A stretch of 54,217 nucleotides of DNA from Myroides pelagicus (GTDB lineage: Bacteria; Bacteroidota; Bacteroidia; Flavobacteriales; Flavobacteriaceae), in the NCBI RefSeq assembly GCF_009711055.1, contig NZ_WMJY01000023.1:248-54464 (forward strand), read 5' to 3'. Each line of letters begins with the position of its first letter. Within the stretch, counting starts at the first letter, position 1. Made by a program: the position numbers and the translations under genes. Shown here piece by piece: positions 25,428-34,974 of this stretch. The notes beneath the pieces were generated by a model. It was not told the origin of the DNA. It saw only the letters and a list, made by a program, of their open reading frames with translations, and did not search any database.

Positions 25428-27155
25428 TTAAAATGACCTTGAAAGGTTTAATTTGGAAGTTATGTAATCCCCAAAAATATCAGGATATACTTTTACAAGA
25501 ATATTATAATATGTTGTATCTGTTTCTTCGTCAACTAAACTATTAAGCTTATTTACTATTGTTCTCTTTTTATCTACTTTTTCTAATGCAGCACCTAATT
25601 CTGTTTTATTTAATACATATGAAAAATAATGATGAAGGCTCTTGTTTTGATTTAATACTAGTATCAAATACTGAACCCAGTTATTAAGATTCTTTCCAAT
25701 TATTTGCATTCTTTTTGAAGATTCAACGAATAAAAGAAAACTAAGTATATTTCGTACTTTATCTAACTCCTCTAATTTACTAAAATTAGAATAATACATC
25801 CATTCATAATACTTTGAATCCCAAAATTTTCCCCCTTTTAAAATCAATAAATCTTTATCTTGTTCAGTAGGTTGGTAACCACGATAGAAAATAGATTTTT
25901 CAACCTTATAAAGCCTTTTTAATAAATACTCATTATTATAGATGTAATCCATTATTCCCTTTCCTAAGTTATCTTTTAGGTTTATATCAAAATCAAAATT
26001 TGTCGTTATAAGTAAAAACTCAACTATATTCATTGAGCTTTCTCTTTCTTCTTTACCGAATTGATATTGTTTTATATAGAATAAAAACATAGGTATTCCA
26101 TCTATTGTTTTATTCAAGTCTACAGCAGACTTTAGTACATCAATCTCAAGATAACTAAAATTATCTACCTCTTTTTTTAGAGCATAAAAATTCCAACCTT
26201 TGATTTTATATGTTTTTATTTTACCTAATAATTTCTGAATTCTTTGTACTGCTGCTTCTTTTTTTAATTTTCTATCTTTCTCATGCTTTTGGCTTTCTAT
26301 GTTTTGTTTAATTACCACAAGCTCTTTCTGCTTTTTATTAAAATCAAGATTAAAAGAAAAATAGAAACAGTAATATTCAGTACTATTAAAAATTAAATCA
26401 CTTAATGAAATATCTTTTGTTATCCATTTACTATGCACATCTTCATTATTATAAATAAATGACTGTTTATAATTACATGTAAAAACAAGTTTATTGTCTT
26501 CATGATCTGCAATACTAAATAGATTGTGATCACTCCATACAAACTTAATATCTCGCACATAGTTATCTAAATTAGTAGGTAGACTTTTTAAGTCTGTTAT
26601 CCATATTAGATAGATTCCATTATTCTTATAAAAATTATATCTATGTCTAATATAGTGTAGGGGTAATTTTGATAATTGAATTTCAAAAACAAGTTTCAAT
26701 CCTTTATATTCACAGTATACATCTGGTCTTCTCTTTCCTCCACTTCCAAAAATAAACTTTGAATCAATATCAATAGAATTAATATCTACACCAGGTTCTT
26801 TCATTAATAAGTTACCTAACTTATTCTTTAATTCTTTATGCCTTGGACTTTCTTTACAAATTGCAGAGATTTTATAGGCTTCTAATAAATTGTTGTCTGG
26901 ATTTAATAGTTCAGAATCACATAACACACAATATGTTGCTTGAGGTAGATGTCTAAAGTAAACTTTGTCTTTACTACTGTTTGCGCAAACTAGATTTTGC
27001 CCACATTCTACACATGTAAATCTAATAATATTAGAATTATATTGATTTCTTATTTCAAAACCATCCTTCTGAGACTTAATAGTTTCATTTAAATCTATTA
27101 TTCTCTTTTCTTCATTATCATAAACATAGTCAATACTTCTCTCCTGTTTACTCAT
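25428..27155 (-). CDS. CoiA-like (DUF6035-type) protein with zinc ribbon and nuclease-like domain
   Basis: A 575-residue protein. The N-terminus has a zinc ribbon with CVECGQNLVCANSSKDKVYFRH and CVLC (about 48-80). A restriction-like nuclease core follows: PRHKELKNKLGNLL, then RRPDVYCEYKGLKLVFEIQLSKLPLHYIRHRYNFY (about 137-172). Asp in RPDV and the E-x-Q of FEIQ fit the PD-(D/E)xK fold of CoiA-like nucleases. A charged coiled coil and a helical C-terminus make up the rest. It lies 51 bp from mobA on the same strand, upstream of it. It is cargo of uncertain role, perhaps in DNA processing or defence. Confidence 0.6.
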   Translation of the reverse strand: MSKQERSIDYVYDNEEKRIIDLNETIKSQKDGFEIRNQYNSNIIRFTCVECGQNLVCANSSKDKVYFRHLPQATYCVLCDSELLNPDNNLLEAYKISAICKESPRHKELKNKLGNLLMKEPGVDINSIDIDSKFIFGSGGKRRPDVYCEYKGLKLVFEIQLSKLPLHYIRHRYNFYKNNGIYLIWITDLKSLPTNLDNYVRDIKFVWSDHNLFSIADHEDNKLVFTCNYKQSFIYNNEDVHSKWITKDISLSDLIFNSTEYYCFYFSFNLDFNKKQKELVVIKQNIESQKHEKDRKLKKEAAVQRIQKLLGKIKTYKIKGWNFYALKKEVDNFSYLEIDVLKSAVDLNKTIDGIPMFLFYIKQYQFGKEERESSMNIVEFLLITTNFDFDINLKDNLGKGIMDYIYNNEYLLKRLYKVEKSIFYRGYQPTEQDKDLLILKGGKFWDSKYYEWMYYSNFSKLEELDKVRNILSFLLFVESSKRMQIIGKNLNNWVQYLILVLNQNKSLHHYFSYVLNKTELGAALEKVDKKRTIVNKLNSLVDEETDTTYYNILVKVYPDIFGDYITSKLNLSRSF

Positions 27156-27306
27156 CCTTATGCATCCTATTGATATTATACATTAGCAATTTAATTAAAA
27201 TAAAACTATCAATCTAATGTAGCCAAACAAAACCACTGCATTCCACTACAAGGTACTTTCTTTAATACAATTTTACTTTAAATCGTTAATCTTAATTACA
27301 TTTATT

Positions 27307-29310
27307 ATGCAATCAGAAGACGATTTAAAAGCTCTTGCTAAAATCCTAGCGTTTATGCGAGCAGTAAGCATTATAATAATGCTTATGCATTTATACTGGT
27401 ACTGTTATTCTTTCTTTTTAAACCTTGGAATAACACACGCTGTTGTAGATAGAATACTAATTAACTTCAATCAAACAGCGGGACTGTTTTCTCATTTACT
27501 TTATACTAAACTCTTTTGTCTGGTTTTACTCTCTTTAAGCCTGTGGGGAGGCAAAGGCGTAAAACATGAAAAGATAACAGTCTCTAAAATCTTAGGTGTT
27601 TTTACAGTTGGTTTTAGTCTGTTTTTTTTCAATTTCTTTTTACTTGATTTTGGATATTCTTGGAGTACTATACTGTATATGGCAAGTACCTTTTTAGGTT
27701 ATATCTTACTTTTGGTATCCGGTGCTTGGATTAGTAGGCTCTTAAACGACAACCTTATGCAAGACGTGTTCAACTTCGAGAACGAAAGTTTTATGCAAGA
27801 GACTCGCCTTATTGAAAATGAATATTCTGTTAACCTTCCCTCAAGGTTCTATTACAAAGGGAGATGGAACAATGCTTGGATAAACATTGTTAATCCTTTT
27901 AGAGCAACAATTGTTCTTGGTACTCCTGGTTCTGGTAAATCCTATGCTGTGGTGAATAACTTTATTAAACAACAAATTGAAAAGGGATTTTCCATGTATA
28001 TCTATGATTTTAAGTTTGATGATCTTTCAACCATCGCTTATAATCATTTGCTTTTACACAAAAACAAATACGCTATTGCTCCAAAGTTCTACGTAATAAA
28101 CTTTGATGACCCAAGTCGCAGTCATCGTTGTAATCCAATTAATCCATCATTTATGACAGATATATCAGATGCCTATGAATCAGCCTATACTATCATGCTT
28201 AACCTTAACCGCTCGTGGATACAAAAACAAGGTGACTTTTTTGTAGAATCTCCAATCATACTCTTAGCAGCTATTATTTGGTTTTTGAAGATTTATCAAA
28301 ATGGAAAGTATTGTACATTTCCTCATGCTATTGAATTACTTAATAAAAAATATTCTGATGTATTTACAATTCTTACCTCCTACTCTGATTTAGAGAACTA
28401 CCTCTCTCCTTTTATGGACGCTTGGGAAGGAGGAGCACAAGACCAATTACAAGGCCAAATAGCTTCTGCTAAAATACCACTGTCTCGTATGATATCTCCA
28501 TCACTATACTGGGTGATGACAGGAGATGATTTTACTCTGGATATTAATAACCCAAAAGAACCTAAAATACTATGTGTAGGTAACAACCCAGATCGTCAAA
28601 ACATTTACTCTGCGGCTCTTGGGCTTTATAACTCACGTATTGTAAAACTAATCAATAAAAAAGGACAACTTAAAAGTTCCGTTATTATTGATGAATTACC
28701 TACGATCTACTTTAGAGGACTTGATAATCTTATTGCCACAGCTCGTAGTAATAAAGTAGCGGTGTGTTTAGGGCTTCAGGACTTCTCACAGCTTAATAGA
28801 GACTATGGAGACAAAGAAAGTAAGGTAATTCAAAACACAGTTGGTAATATCTTCTCTGGTCAAGTCGTTGGAGATACAGCTAAAGCCTTATCAGAACGCT
28901 TTGGTAAAATCCTTCAAAAACGTCAAAGTATATCCATTAATAGAAACGACCGTTCTACCTCCTTCTCTACCCAGCTTGATACCCTCATCCCTGCTTCCAA
29001 AATCTCCACACTCACGCAAGGAATGTTTGTTGGGGCTGTTTCTGATAATTTTGAACAGCGTATAGAGCAAAAGATATTTCACTCAGAGATTGTAGTTGAT
29101 AATGAAAAGGTGGCTAAAGAAATGAAAGCCTATCAAAAGATACCACAGATAACTTCTTTCTTAGATGCTCATGGTAATAATATTTTAGATGAAACGATTC
29201 AAGCGAATTACAGACAAGTTAAACTGGATGTGGAGTCAATAATTGAATCAGAGTTAAAACGCATTGAAAACGATCCTGAATTGGCTCATTTGATTAATAA
29301 GAAGAAGTAG
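27307..29310 (+). CDS. mobC: Type IV coupling protein (VirD4/TraG-like; MobC of CTnDOT)
   Basis: A 667-residue inner-membrane ATPase that hands the relaxase-DNA complex to the mating channel. Hydrophobic segments occupy the first 145 residues (AVSIIIMLMHLYWYCYSFF, FSLFFFNFFLLDF, ASTFLGYILLLVSGAWI). Walker A is VLGTPGSGKSYAV (about 203-215), and the Walker B region is SSVIIDELPTIYFRG (about 457). Conserved QDFSQL and NTVGNIFSGQV follow. It is divergent from mobAB, with a 151-bp gap to the CoiA-like gene. Intact by length and motifs. Confidence 0.93.
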   Translation: MQSEDDLKALAKILAFMRAVSIIIMLMHLYWYCYSFFLNLGITHAVVDRILINFNQTAGLFSHLLYTKLFCLVLLSLSLWGGKGVKHEKITVSKILGVFTVGFSLFFFNFFLLDFGYSWSTILYMASTFLGYILLLVSGAWISRLLNDNLMQDVFNFENESFMQETRLIENEYSVNLPSRFYYKGRWNNAWINIVNPFRATIVLGTPGSGKSYAVVNNFIKQQIEKGFSMYIYDFKFDDLSTIAYNHLLLHKNKYAIAPKFYVINFDDPSRSHRCNPINPSFMTDISDAYESAYTIMLNLNRSWIQKQGDFFVESPIILLAAIIWFLKIYQNGKYCTFPHAIELLNKKYSDVFTILTSYSDLENYLSPFMDAWEGGAQDQLQGQIASAKIPLSRMISPSLYWVMTGDDFTLDINNPKEPKILCVGNNPDRQNIYSAALGLYNSRIVKLINKKGQLKSSVIIDELPTIYFRGLDNLIATARSNKVAVCLGLQDFSQLNRDYGDKESKVIQNTVGNIFSGQVVGDTAKALSERFGKILQKRQSISINRNDRSTSFSTQLDTLIPASKISTLTQGMFVGAVSDNFEQRIEQKIFHSEIVVDNEKVAKEMKAYQKIPQITSFLDAHGNNILDETIQANYRQVKLDVESIIESELKRIENDPELAHLINKKK

Positions 29311-29510
29311 TCTTATCTTTTAGTTCTTTAAGCTAGTAGTGTTTTTATTTTTTATCAATTATCTCACTAAGCTAGGTAATATTCCGCGGTTCGCTTTCAA
29401 AAAATTCCCCCATAAATGCTTGACCTTGTCTACGCTTTATTGCGTTGCTTTTTGAGCTTGCTTAAGCATTACCTGTAGCTGCTCCATAATTAATTTAAAA
29501 ATATAATATT
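29311..29510. other. Intergenic region with a long hairpin
   Basis: Between the coupling protein and the radC-like gene, AATGCTT (29435-29441) pairs with AAGCATT (29464-29470) around a GC-richer loop. CTAAGCTAGGTAATATTCCGC lies just before it. The left part may hold the mobC terminator, the right part a promoter for the radC-like gene. No gene was found. Confidence 0.35.
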
Positions 29511-29981
29511 ATGGAATCTACAGTTTTAAACAACAATTGGTTAGTGGCATCAGAGATAGAACTAATCTACAAATCTAAAGTTAAAGCATCTGAAAGACCA
29601 AGAATAGACTCTTCTTACTCTGCTTTTGAAATAGCTTTAAAAGCATGGGATGAAAATAAAATTGAACTTTTAGAACAATTTAAAGTTCTTATGCTTTCGA
29701 ACAATAATAGAGTACTTGGAGTACTTGAAATATCATCAGGTGGTATTACTGGAACAGTAGTAGATCTTCGATTGATATTTGCAGCTTTACTAAAAGCAAA
29801 AGCAACTGCTTTTATCTTAGTACATAATCACCCTTCAGGGAAATTACAACCAAGTGATGCAGATAGGCAAATCACACAAAAGATTAAACAAGCAAGTCAA
29901 ATACTTGATATTGCTCTTTTAGATCATTTAATAATAACTTCTGAAGGTTATTACTCTTTTGCAGATCAAGGCGTCTTATGA
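29511..29981 (+). CDS. radC: RadC-like JAB/MPN domain protein
   Basis: A 156-residue protein with the JAMM metal motif: a Glu in VLGVLEISSGG, then HNHPSGKLQPSDADRQITQKI (about 105-125), and DHLIITSEGYYSFADQG at the end. It is the RadC C-terminal domain without the usual HhH N-terminus. Such short RadC proteins are common on Bacteroidota mobile elements. Their function is unproven; they may be isopeptidase-like or help in DNA processing or anti-restriction. The start ATG follows an A/T-rich leader. Confidence 0.9.
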   Translation: MESTVLNNNWLVASEIELIYKSKVKASERPRIDSSYSAFEIALKAWDENKIELLEQFKVLMLSNNNRVLGVLEISSGGITGTVVDLRLIFAALLKAKATAFILVHNHPSGKLQPSDADRQITQKIKQASQILDIALLDHLIITSEGYYSFADQGVL

Positions 29982-30030
29982 CGCTTTTATCTTTTATTAT
30001 ATCTTTATGTCAAACTAAAACAAGAGTAGA

Positions 30031-30618
30031 GTGAATAGAATAAATTTTATAGAGACAGAGCAATTAATTTTAAGACATTTCACAGATGAAGATGTGAGTG
30101 ATTTATTTCTAATTTTAGGTGATAAAGAAGTTAATAAGTTTCTACCTATGTTTACATTAGAAAATATCGATGAAGCTAAACTATATCTAAAAGAAAAATA
30201 TCTTGATAAGTATTCAAAACAACAAGGATTGCACTTAGCTATCTGCTTAAAGAATGACAATATTCCTATTGGATATGTAAATATCAGTGCTGATGATAGT
30301 CATGATTTAGGATATGGATTAAGAAAGGATTTCTGGGGAAAAGGAATTTGTACTGAAGCCTGTTTAGCAATCATAGACAAATTAAAACAAACTGATATTC
30401 CTTATATTACAGCAACACATGATATAAATAATGGAGGAAGTGGAAAAGTAATGCAAAACATAGGAATGCAATACAAATACACTTACAAAGAACTATGGCA
30501 ACCTAAAAACATAGAAGTCACCTTTAGAATGTACCAGCTAAACTTTGATAAGCAAAATGATAGGATTTATCAAAAGTATTGGGATTTATACCCTATTCAT
30601 TATATTGAAAAACTTTGA
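30031..30618 (+). CDS. GNAT-family N-acetyltransferase
   Basis: A 195-residue GNAT enzyme of the RimJ/RimL type. It begins IETEQLILRHFTDEDVSDLFLILGDKEVNKFL, has the acetyl-CoA loop DLGYGLRKDFWGKGICTEACLAIID (about 90-115) and ends with the HDINNGGSGKVMQNIGMQYKYTYKELW pattern (about 130-157). The substrate is unknown; related enzymes acetylate ribosomal proteins or antibiotics. The start is GTG at 30031, as no ATG lies in frame before residue 50. It ends at a strong terminator facing topB. Confidence 0.85.
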   Translation: MNRINFIETEQLILRHFTDEDVSDLFLILGDKEVNKFLPMFTLENIDEAKLYLKEKYLDKYSKQQGLHLAICLKNDNIPIGYVNISADDSHDLGYGLRKDFWGKGICTEACLAIIDKLKQTDIPYITATHDINNGGSGKVMQNIGMQYKYTYKELWQPKNIEVTFRMYQLNFDKQNDRIYQKYWDLYPIHYIEKL

Positions 30619-30630
30619 TTTATAATAAAA

Positions 30631-30669
30631 AGAAACCGTTAGCCAAATTCAGATAACGGTTTCTTTTAT
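30631..30669. terminator. Bidirectional terminator between the GNAT gene and topB
   Basis: AGAAACCGTTA (30631-30641) pairs perfectly with TAACGGTTTCT (30654-30664), followed by TTTATT on the plus strand and preceded by an A run that gives T's on the minus strand. It serves both converging genes. Confidence 0.85.
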
Positions 30670-30675
30670 TTGTTA

Positions 30676-32739
30676 TTACTTGTTTTTAAACTCAAACCCA
30701 GTAGTACAATCTTCTTTTAGAATAAGATAAGTATCGAACTTCTTCCCTGCTTTACTTGTCAATCCCTTTAACAGTTTGGTTTTGCTTTGTTGCATTAGGT
30801 CAGTGATATCATCAATGGATAGTTTAACTCCACATACCTCTCTAAATAATACCCAATTACAATCAGTATACAAACATTTCACTACCTTTTCTCTTAATTG
30901 AAGTGTATGCTGTTTACACTTGGGGCAAGATAAATGATCTGCGTTGTTATTTTGTTTAATGGCTAACAGTTCGTTAGTAATCTCTGTGGTATAATCCTCT
31001 ATCTGTCTATGAAAGTCTTCCATATTGGTTTTATTCTCTTCAATATCTTTAAAAGCAGATTCCCATTTAGCTGTTAGAAGTACATCGGATATAAGTTTAT
31101 CCTTGACTATTTCATATACTTTGAGTCCTTTCTCAGTTGGAACAAGTGACTTGGCTTTTCTTGTAATATAATCCCTTTTTAAAAGCGTTTCAATAATAGA
31201 AGCTCTTGTAGCTGCTGTTCCTATCCCAACATCTTTGATAATACTCTGAAGTGCCTTGTCTTCGACTTCTTTAGATGCGTTTTCCATAGCAGAAAGAAGT
31301 GTACTTTCTGTATACAATGCTTTTGGTCTTGTTGATTTTTCAAGAGTTTTAACTTCCTTAATTTTTAGGTTATCGCCTTGTTGTAAATCAGGTAAATCTA
31401 TTACTACCTCATCAGTATTCGATAACTCCTTTCTTATCTCTCTCCATCTAAGTTCTACTATTGAAGAAGACTTAAAACTAAACTCATAATCCAAAACATT
31501 TAGAGTTACCTCTGTTTGCATTTTTACACAAGGTTCAAATACACTTTCCCATACTCTTTGAGCAATTAGATGATAAATACTCTCTTCTTTAGCATTAATC
31601 GCTGAAGGAAGTCTGTCTGTAGTTAATAGTCCATGATGATCCGTAACCTTTACATCATTTACTATCTTCTTATTAAGCCTTGTCATCTTTAGTTTTAGAA
31701 GCAGATTACTATACCTATTATCATCAGAGAGAACCTTTAATAAACTAGGAACCTCAGCCCATAGATCCTCGGGAATGTATTTACTCGAAGTTCTTGGATA
31801 CGTAATAAACTTCTTTTCATACAAACTTTGAGCAATGCTGAGTGTCTCATCTGCTGAAAATCCAAATAGTTCATTGGCTCTTTTTTGAAGTGAGGTTAAA
31901 TCAAAAAGAAGTGGGGACTCTTCTCTTATTGTTTTGGTTTCTACTTTTTGTATTTTAACCTCACTTTGTTTTTCAATTAGTTTTAAAGCTTGTTCTGCTT
32001 TTTGTTTATCCTTCCATTTATCAGTTGAAAGAGACTTAAATAATATACCTTCTTTTTGATGGACAAGCTCAATTTGATAATAGAGTTTCTTTTTAAAAGA
32101 CGTGTTCTCTAAATACCGTTTACAAATAAGACTCAGCGTTGGTGTTTGTACTCTACCAAGGGAATACACTGAATCATTCATTGAAACGGTAAGCGCTTGA
32201 GAGGCGTTTATACCAACAAGCCAGTCCGCTCTACTTCTACTGTGACCTGCTCTAAAAAGTCCATCAAAAGCGCTTCCTTCTTTAAGATTTTGTAAGCCCT
32301 CTTTAATAGCTTTTTCAGTAAGTGAACTTATCCACAACCTTTTAAATGGTTTATCACAGTTTAAATACTGGTAGATATAGCGAAATATAAGCTCTCCTTC
32401 CCTACCTGCATCTGTAGCTACAATAATCTCTGAGCACGTTTTAAAGAGTTTATCAATGACTTTAAGCTGTTTTAAAGCTCCTGGATCAGAAGTGTATTTG
32501 TTTGCTTTTTTTATCTTTCTTGGAAGCAATAAATAAGACCTTGGTAAAATAGGCAAAGCTTCTCTTTTAAAACCTTGAAATCCATAATCCTCGGGCATAG
32601 CCAGTGATACTAAGTGACCAATTGCCCAAGTAACACAATAGCCATTTCCTTCTATAAAGCCATCCTTTTTTGTTTTGGCTCCAACAAGCGTAGCTATCTC
32701 CCTAGCTACACTTGGTTTTTCTGCAAGAATTACAATCAT
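30676..32739 (-). CDS. topB: DNA topoisomerase III (Exc-like)
   Basis: A 687-residue type IA topoisomerase. The TOPRIM domain has MIVILAEKPSVAREI (Glu 7) and TDAGREGELIFRYIY (about 108). The active-site tyrosine is in KKFITYPRTSSKYIPEDL (about 313). The C-terminus carries a zinc-finger-like CPKC...CLYTDC. In CTnDOT the topoisomerase III-like gene is exc, part of the excision operon. Here it follows a DUF3945-type gene and an HTH gene, the same order. It may help in excision or processing of transfer intermediates. Confidence 0.95.
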   Translation of the reverse strand: MIVILAEKPSVAREIATLVGAKTKKDGFIEGNGYCVTWAIGHLVSLAMPEDYGFQGFKREALPILPRSYLLLPRKIKKANKYTSDPGALKQLKVIDKLFKTCSEIIVATDAGREGELIFRYIYQYLNCDKPFKRLWISSLTEKAIKEGLQNLKEGSAFDGLFRAGHSRSRADWLVGINASQALTVSMNDSVYSLGRVQTPTLSLICKRYLENTSFKKKLYYQIELVHQKEGILFKSLSTDKWKDKQKAEQALKLIEKQSEVKIQKVETKTIREESPLLFDLTSLQKRANELFGFSADETLSIAQSLYEKKFITYPRTSSKYIPEDLWAEVPSLLKVLSDDNRYSNLLLKLKMTRLNKKIVNDVKVTDHHGLLTTDRLPSAINAKEESIYHLIAQRVWESVFEPCVKMQTEVTLNVLDYEFSFKSSSIVELRWREIRKELSNTDEVVIDLPDLQQGDNLKIKEVKTLEKSTRPKALYTESTLLSAMENASKEVEDKALQSIIKDVGIGTAATRASIIETLLKRDYITRKAKSLVPTEKGLKVYEIVKDKLISDVLLTAKWESAFKDIEENKTNMEDFHRQIEDYTTEITNELLAIKQNNNADHLSCPKCKQHTLQLREKVVKCLYTDCNWVLFREVCGVKLSIDDITDLMQQSKTKLLKGLTSKAGKKFDTYLILKEDCTTGFEFKNK

Positions 32740-32750
32740 AGTCTATAGCT

Positions 32751-34064
32751 TTACATTTTACGTCCTTTTATTTTTTTAGTCTCATCCGCTTGTTTTTCTG
32801 ATTGTGATTGCGCTTTTGACTGCTGTTCTTTGTTTGGGTTTTGAAACGAGAAGTCTGCTTGCTTAGTTTCTTTGTTATAAGTCACATAGCCTTGATACGT
32901 ATTTCCTCTTTTATCCAACAGATCTTTGATGTAAATAGGTTTACCTTCTAGTAAATCGCTTTGCTGTTTTTCAGTAAGTTCTTTACCTCTAAAAGTTTTT
33001 AAATCATCAGAGAGTTGAGATTGGTTTTGTGTTTGAGCTTGACTTTGTTTATTGGTATTGTCAAACAAAAACTCAATATGACCTTTAGCAGCGTTAAACT
33101 GAATCTCTGCATTAAATAGATTTCCTTTAGCTGAGGTCATTCCTTCTACAAGAAGCGGTTTACCCTCTTTTAAAGTTTGGAGTTGCTCTTCACTAAGTAC
33201 AATTCCTTTTACTTCCTTAGGTAATTGCATTTTCTCAACTCTTGTCACAACAAGGTTATTGGTTAGTCTATCTACGCTCACAACCGATGGAATCATTTCC
33301 TTAGTAGTTGGATGAACAAGATCCACTACCCTACCCATATTCCCTGTTTTTAAAAGGTTGTGTTTATCCTGCTTTGAAAACTCATGACCATAAAGCGGTA
33401 CATTTAGATTTGGGTATTTCTTTACTCCTTCTAGTGCCATAACCACCTTACCTTCTTCGTTTTTCTGTAAAGACAGTCTTGCATCCAAAGAAAATACCGC
33501 TGATCCTAAGTCTAAATTTACAGCCACCAAATCCTTGGTTTTATAACCTTGTAATAGTGGTTCTAATAAATCCATTTCTTGCAATTTTTCTTTTGAAAGC
33601 CCAAGCCTTGCTAAAGAATCCCAATCAATGTCTTTAATATCAAACTTATTAGAACGATACTGTCCCTCTTCTTTCGTAGGTTCAGCTACTTTGCTTTCTT
33701 TCTTTGGCTCGTTACCAACTTCTGTTATCTGATGTTTTAAAAACAGCTCATGGGTAGGTCCTGTTTGATTGAGTTCTTTTTGCATTTGATTAGCCATCTT
33801 GATAGTCAATAGCTCTGGAACTCTAAAAAAAGTAAACTGAGTTGGGTTTTTAAGTTGACTGAAAAAATTAGAAAAGAAGTTGGAAAAGAAATCTCCGTTA
33901 CGATCTACTTTTAAAAATTGATTTTGATTCTTTTTAGTTGGTGGTACTGTTTCAAGTTTACCTTCTTTATCCAGTCCTTTAACTACTTGAATCTTGTTTT
34001 TTGTTTTGTCATTGACAAGAAGCACATCGTACTCTACTTGTCTTTCAGTGGTTTCTGTACTCAT
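32751..34064 (-). CDS. DUF4099/DUF3945 domain protein of the excision operon
   Basis: A 437-residue hydrophilic protein. The N-terminus (YDVLLVNDKTKNKIQVVKGLDKEGKLETVPP) fits DUF4099-type proteins. Later, DUF3945-like repeats occur: LSEEQLQTLKEGKPLLVEGMTSAKGNLFNAEIQFNAAKGHIEFLF and LTEKQQSDLLEGKPIYIKDLLDKRGNTYQGYVTYNKETKQADFSF. The C-terminus is rich in Gln, Ser and Lys. It matches orf3 in position within the CTnDOT xis2c-xis2d-orf3-exc operon, 11 bp before topB. No enzymatic motif is known. Confidence 0.85.
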   Translation of the reverse strand: MSTETTERQVEYDVLLVNDKTKNKIQVVKGLDKEGKLETVPPTKKNQNQFLKVDRNGDFFSNFFSNFFSQLKNPTQFTFFRVPELLTIKMANQMQKELNQTGPTHELFLKHQITEVGNEPKKESKVAEPTKEEGQYRSNKFDIKDIDWDSLARLGLSKEKLQEMDLLEPLLQGYKTKDLVAVNLDLGSAVFSLDARLSLQKNEEGKVVMALEGVKKYPNLNVPLYGHEFSKQDKHNLLKTGNMGRVVDLVHPTTKEMIPSVVSVDRLTNNLVVTRVEKMQLPKEVKGIVLSEEQLQTLKEGKPLLVEGMTSAKGNLFNAEIQFNAAKGHIEFLFDNTNKQSQAQTQNQSQLSDDLKTFRGKELTEKQQSDLLEGKPIYIKDLLDKRGNTYQGYVTYNKETKQADFSFQNPNKEQQSKAQSQSEKQADETKKIKGRKM

Positions 34065-34165
34065 AATACCTAGTTTTAAATGATTAAAAACTTAAAACTA
34101 AAGCCAAGAGTTCCTGATCATTAACTAGCGCGCTTTAAAGGTTACTCTTGGCTTTTAGCTGCTAT

Positions 34166-34462
34166 TTACTTCTTGCGTACAGGATGTTTAAAACATTCTC
34201 TGATAAACTGATTGACATCAGAACGTTTGTAGTAGAGTTTACCACTAATTGTATAATAAGGAAGTCTACCGTCTGAGCGGTAACGTTGTAAGGAACGAGG
34301 GCTTATTTTAAAAAGTGCCATTACATCTTGGCTGTCTAAAAGCTCCTCTCCGTCTATAGTTTGAGTTTTTATAGGGAGGTCTTTTATATGTTCTGACAAG
34401 TGATCAAAGCGCGTCATAATACGCTCCATCCATAAAAGGAATTCTGTGCGATCTATATTCAT
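34166..34462 (-). CDS. Excisionase-family HTH protein (Xis2-like)
   Basis: A 98-residue protein with an HTH_17 winged helix: LLDSQDVMALFKISPRSLQRYRSDGRLPYYTISGKLYYKRSDVNQFIREC. It is the first gene of the xis-orf3-exc-like operon. In CTnDOT the Xis2c and Xis2d proteins of this fold are needed for excision and activate tra and mob promoters. Only one such gene lies here, the second HTH_17 protein being at 1536-1829 next to the integrase. The upstream region has several inverted repeats, candidate RteC sites. Confidence 0.82.
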   Translation of the reverse strand: MNIDRTEFLLWMERIMTRFDHLSEHIKDLPIKTQTIDGEELLDSQDVMALFKISPRSLQRYRSDGRLPYYTISGKLYYKRSDVNQFIRECFKHPVRKK

Positions 34463-34545
34463 AATGTTAGAATTTAATGAGTTAATTAAATTTGTTAGCT
34501 AACATTACAAAAGAACAAAGCTTGGCAAGATAAATCTGCCAAGCT
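34463..34545. promoter_or_regulatory. Operator-like inverted repeats upstream of the excision operon
   Basis: AATGTTAG (34463-34470) pairs with CTAACATT (34499-34506), which overlaps the palindrome GTTAGCTAAC (34494-34503). Next is AGCTTGGCA (34519-34527) with TGCCAAGCT (34537-34545), a perfect 9-bp inverted repeat, and a third half-site TGCCAA follows. In CTnDOT RteC binds inverted half-sites upstream of xis2c; this is the matching place here. Confidence 0.5.
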
Positions 34546-34690
34546 CTGCCAATGGGTGGATTATTAATTAGTAATGAAATCTAAAATCAAAACAAATTAT
34601 TTTGCTATAAATATTAGCAACACAGTATTTTCGAATAGCTATTTTTTAGATAAATTAGCAGTAATTAATTCTTTTTAAACTTATTACGTT

Positions 34691-34822
34691 ATGGGAATCA
34701 AACCTGGACCAAAAAGAATTGCTATTTCAACAGGTAAACCTGACAGACGTCAGAGAGACAATAAAGATACTCCTGGAAATACACCTTCACTTAAGCCTCA
34801 TAAACATAAGAAAGGTGATTAA
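34691..34822 (+). CDS. Small basic protein of 43 residues
   Basis: The frame encodes MGIKPGPKRIAISTGKPDRR and continues to KPHKHKKGD, highly basic and without hydrophobic segments. It starts at an ATG and is followed 8 bp later by a perfect terminator, which supports it as a real transcription unit. It could be a nucleic-acid-binding peptide. No family was recognised. Confidence 0.55.
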   Translation: MGIKPGPKRIAISTGKPDRRQRDNKDTPGNTPSLKPHKHKKGD

Positions 34823-34830
34823 TAGCAATT

Positions 34831-34866
34831 AAAAAAGCACTGTTTTGTCAAGCAGTGCTTTTTTTG
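34831..34866 (+). terminator. Rho-independent terminator
   Basis: AAAAAAGCACTG (34831-34842) pairs with CAGTGCTTTTTTT (34853-34865) around a 10-nt loop. It has a long T run on the plus strand and closes the 43-residue gene. Confidence 0.9.
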
Positions 34867-34974
34867 TAATACTTATATTTTTTATACTTCAATTTAAGGG
34901 GATGGTTGCTTAATTAAATTTTCCTAAATTAGCAATCAACTCATTATCAATTGATTTACATAAATTAAATTCAT

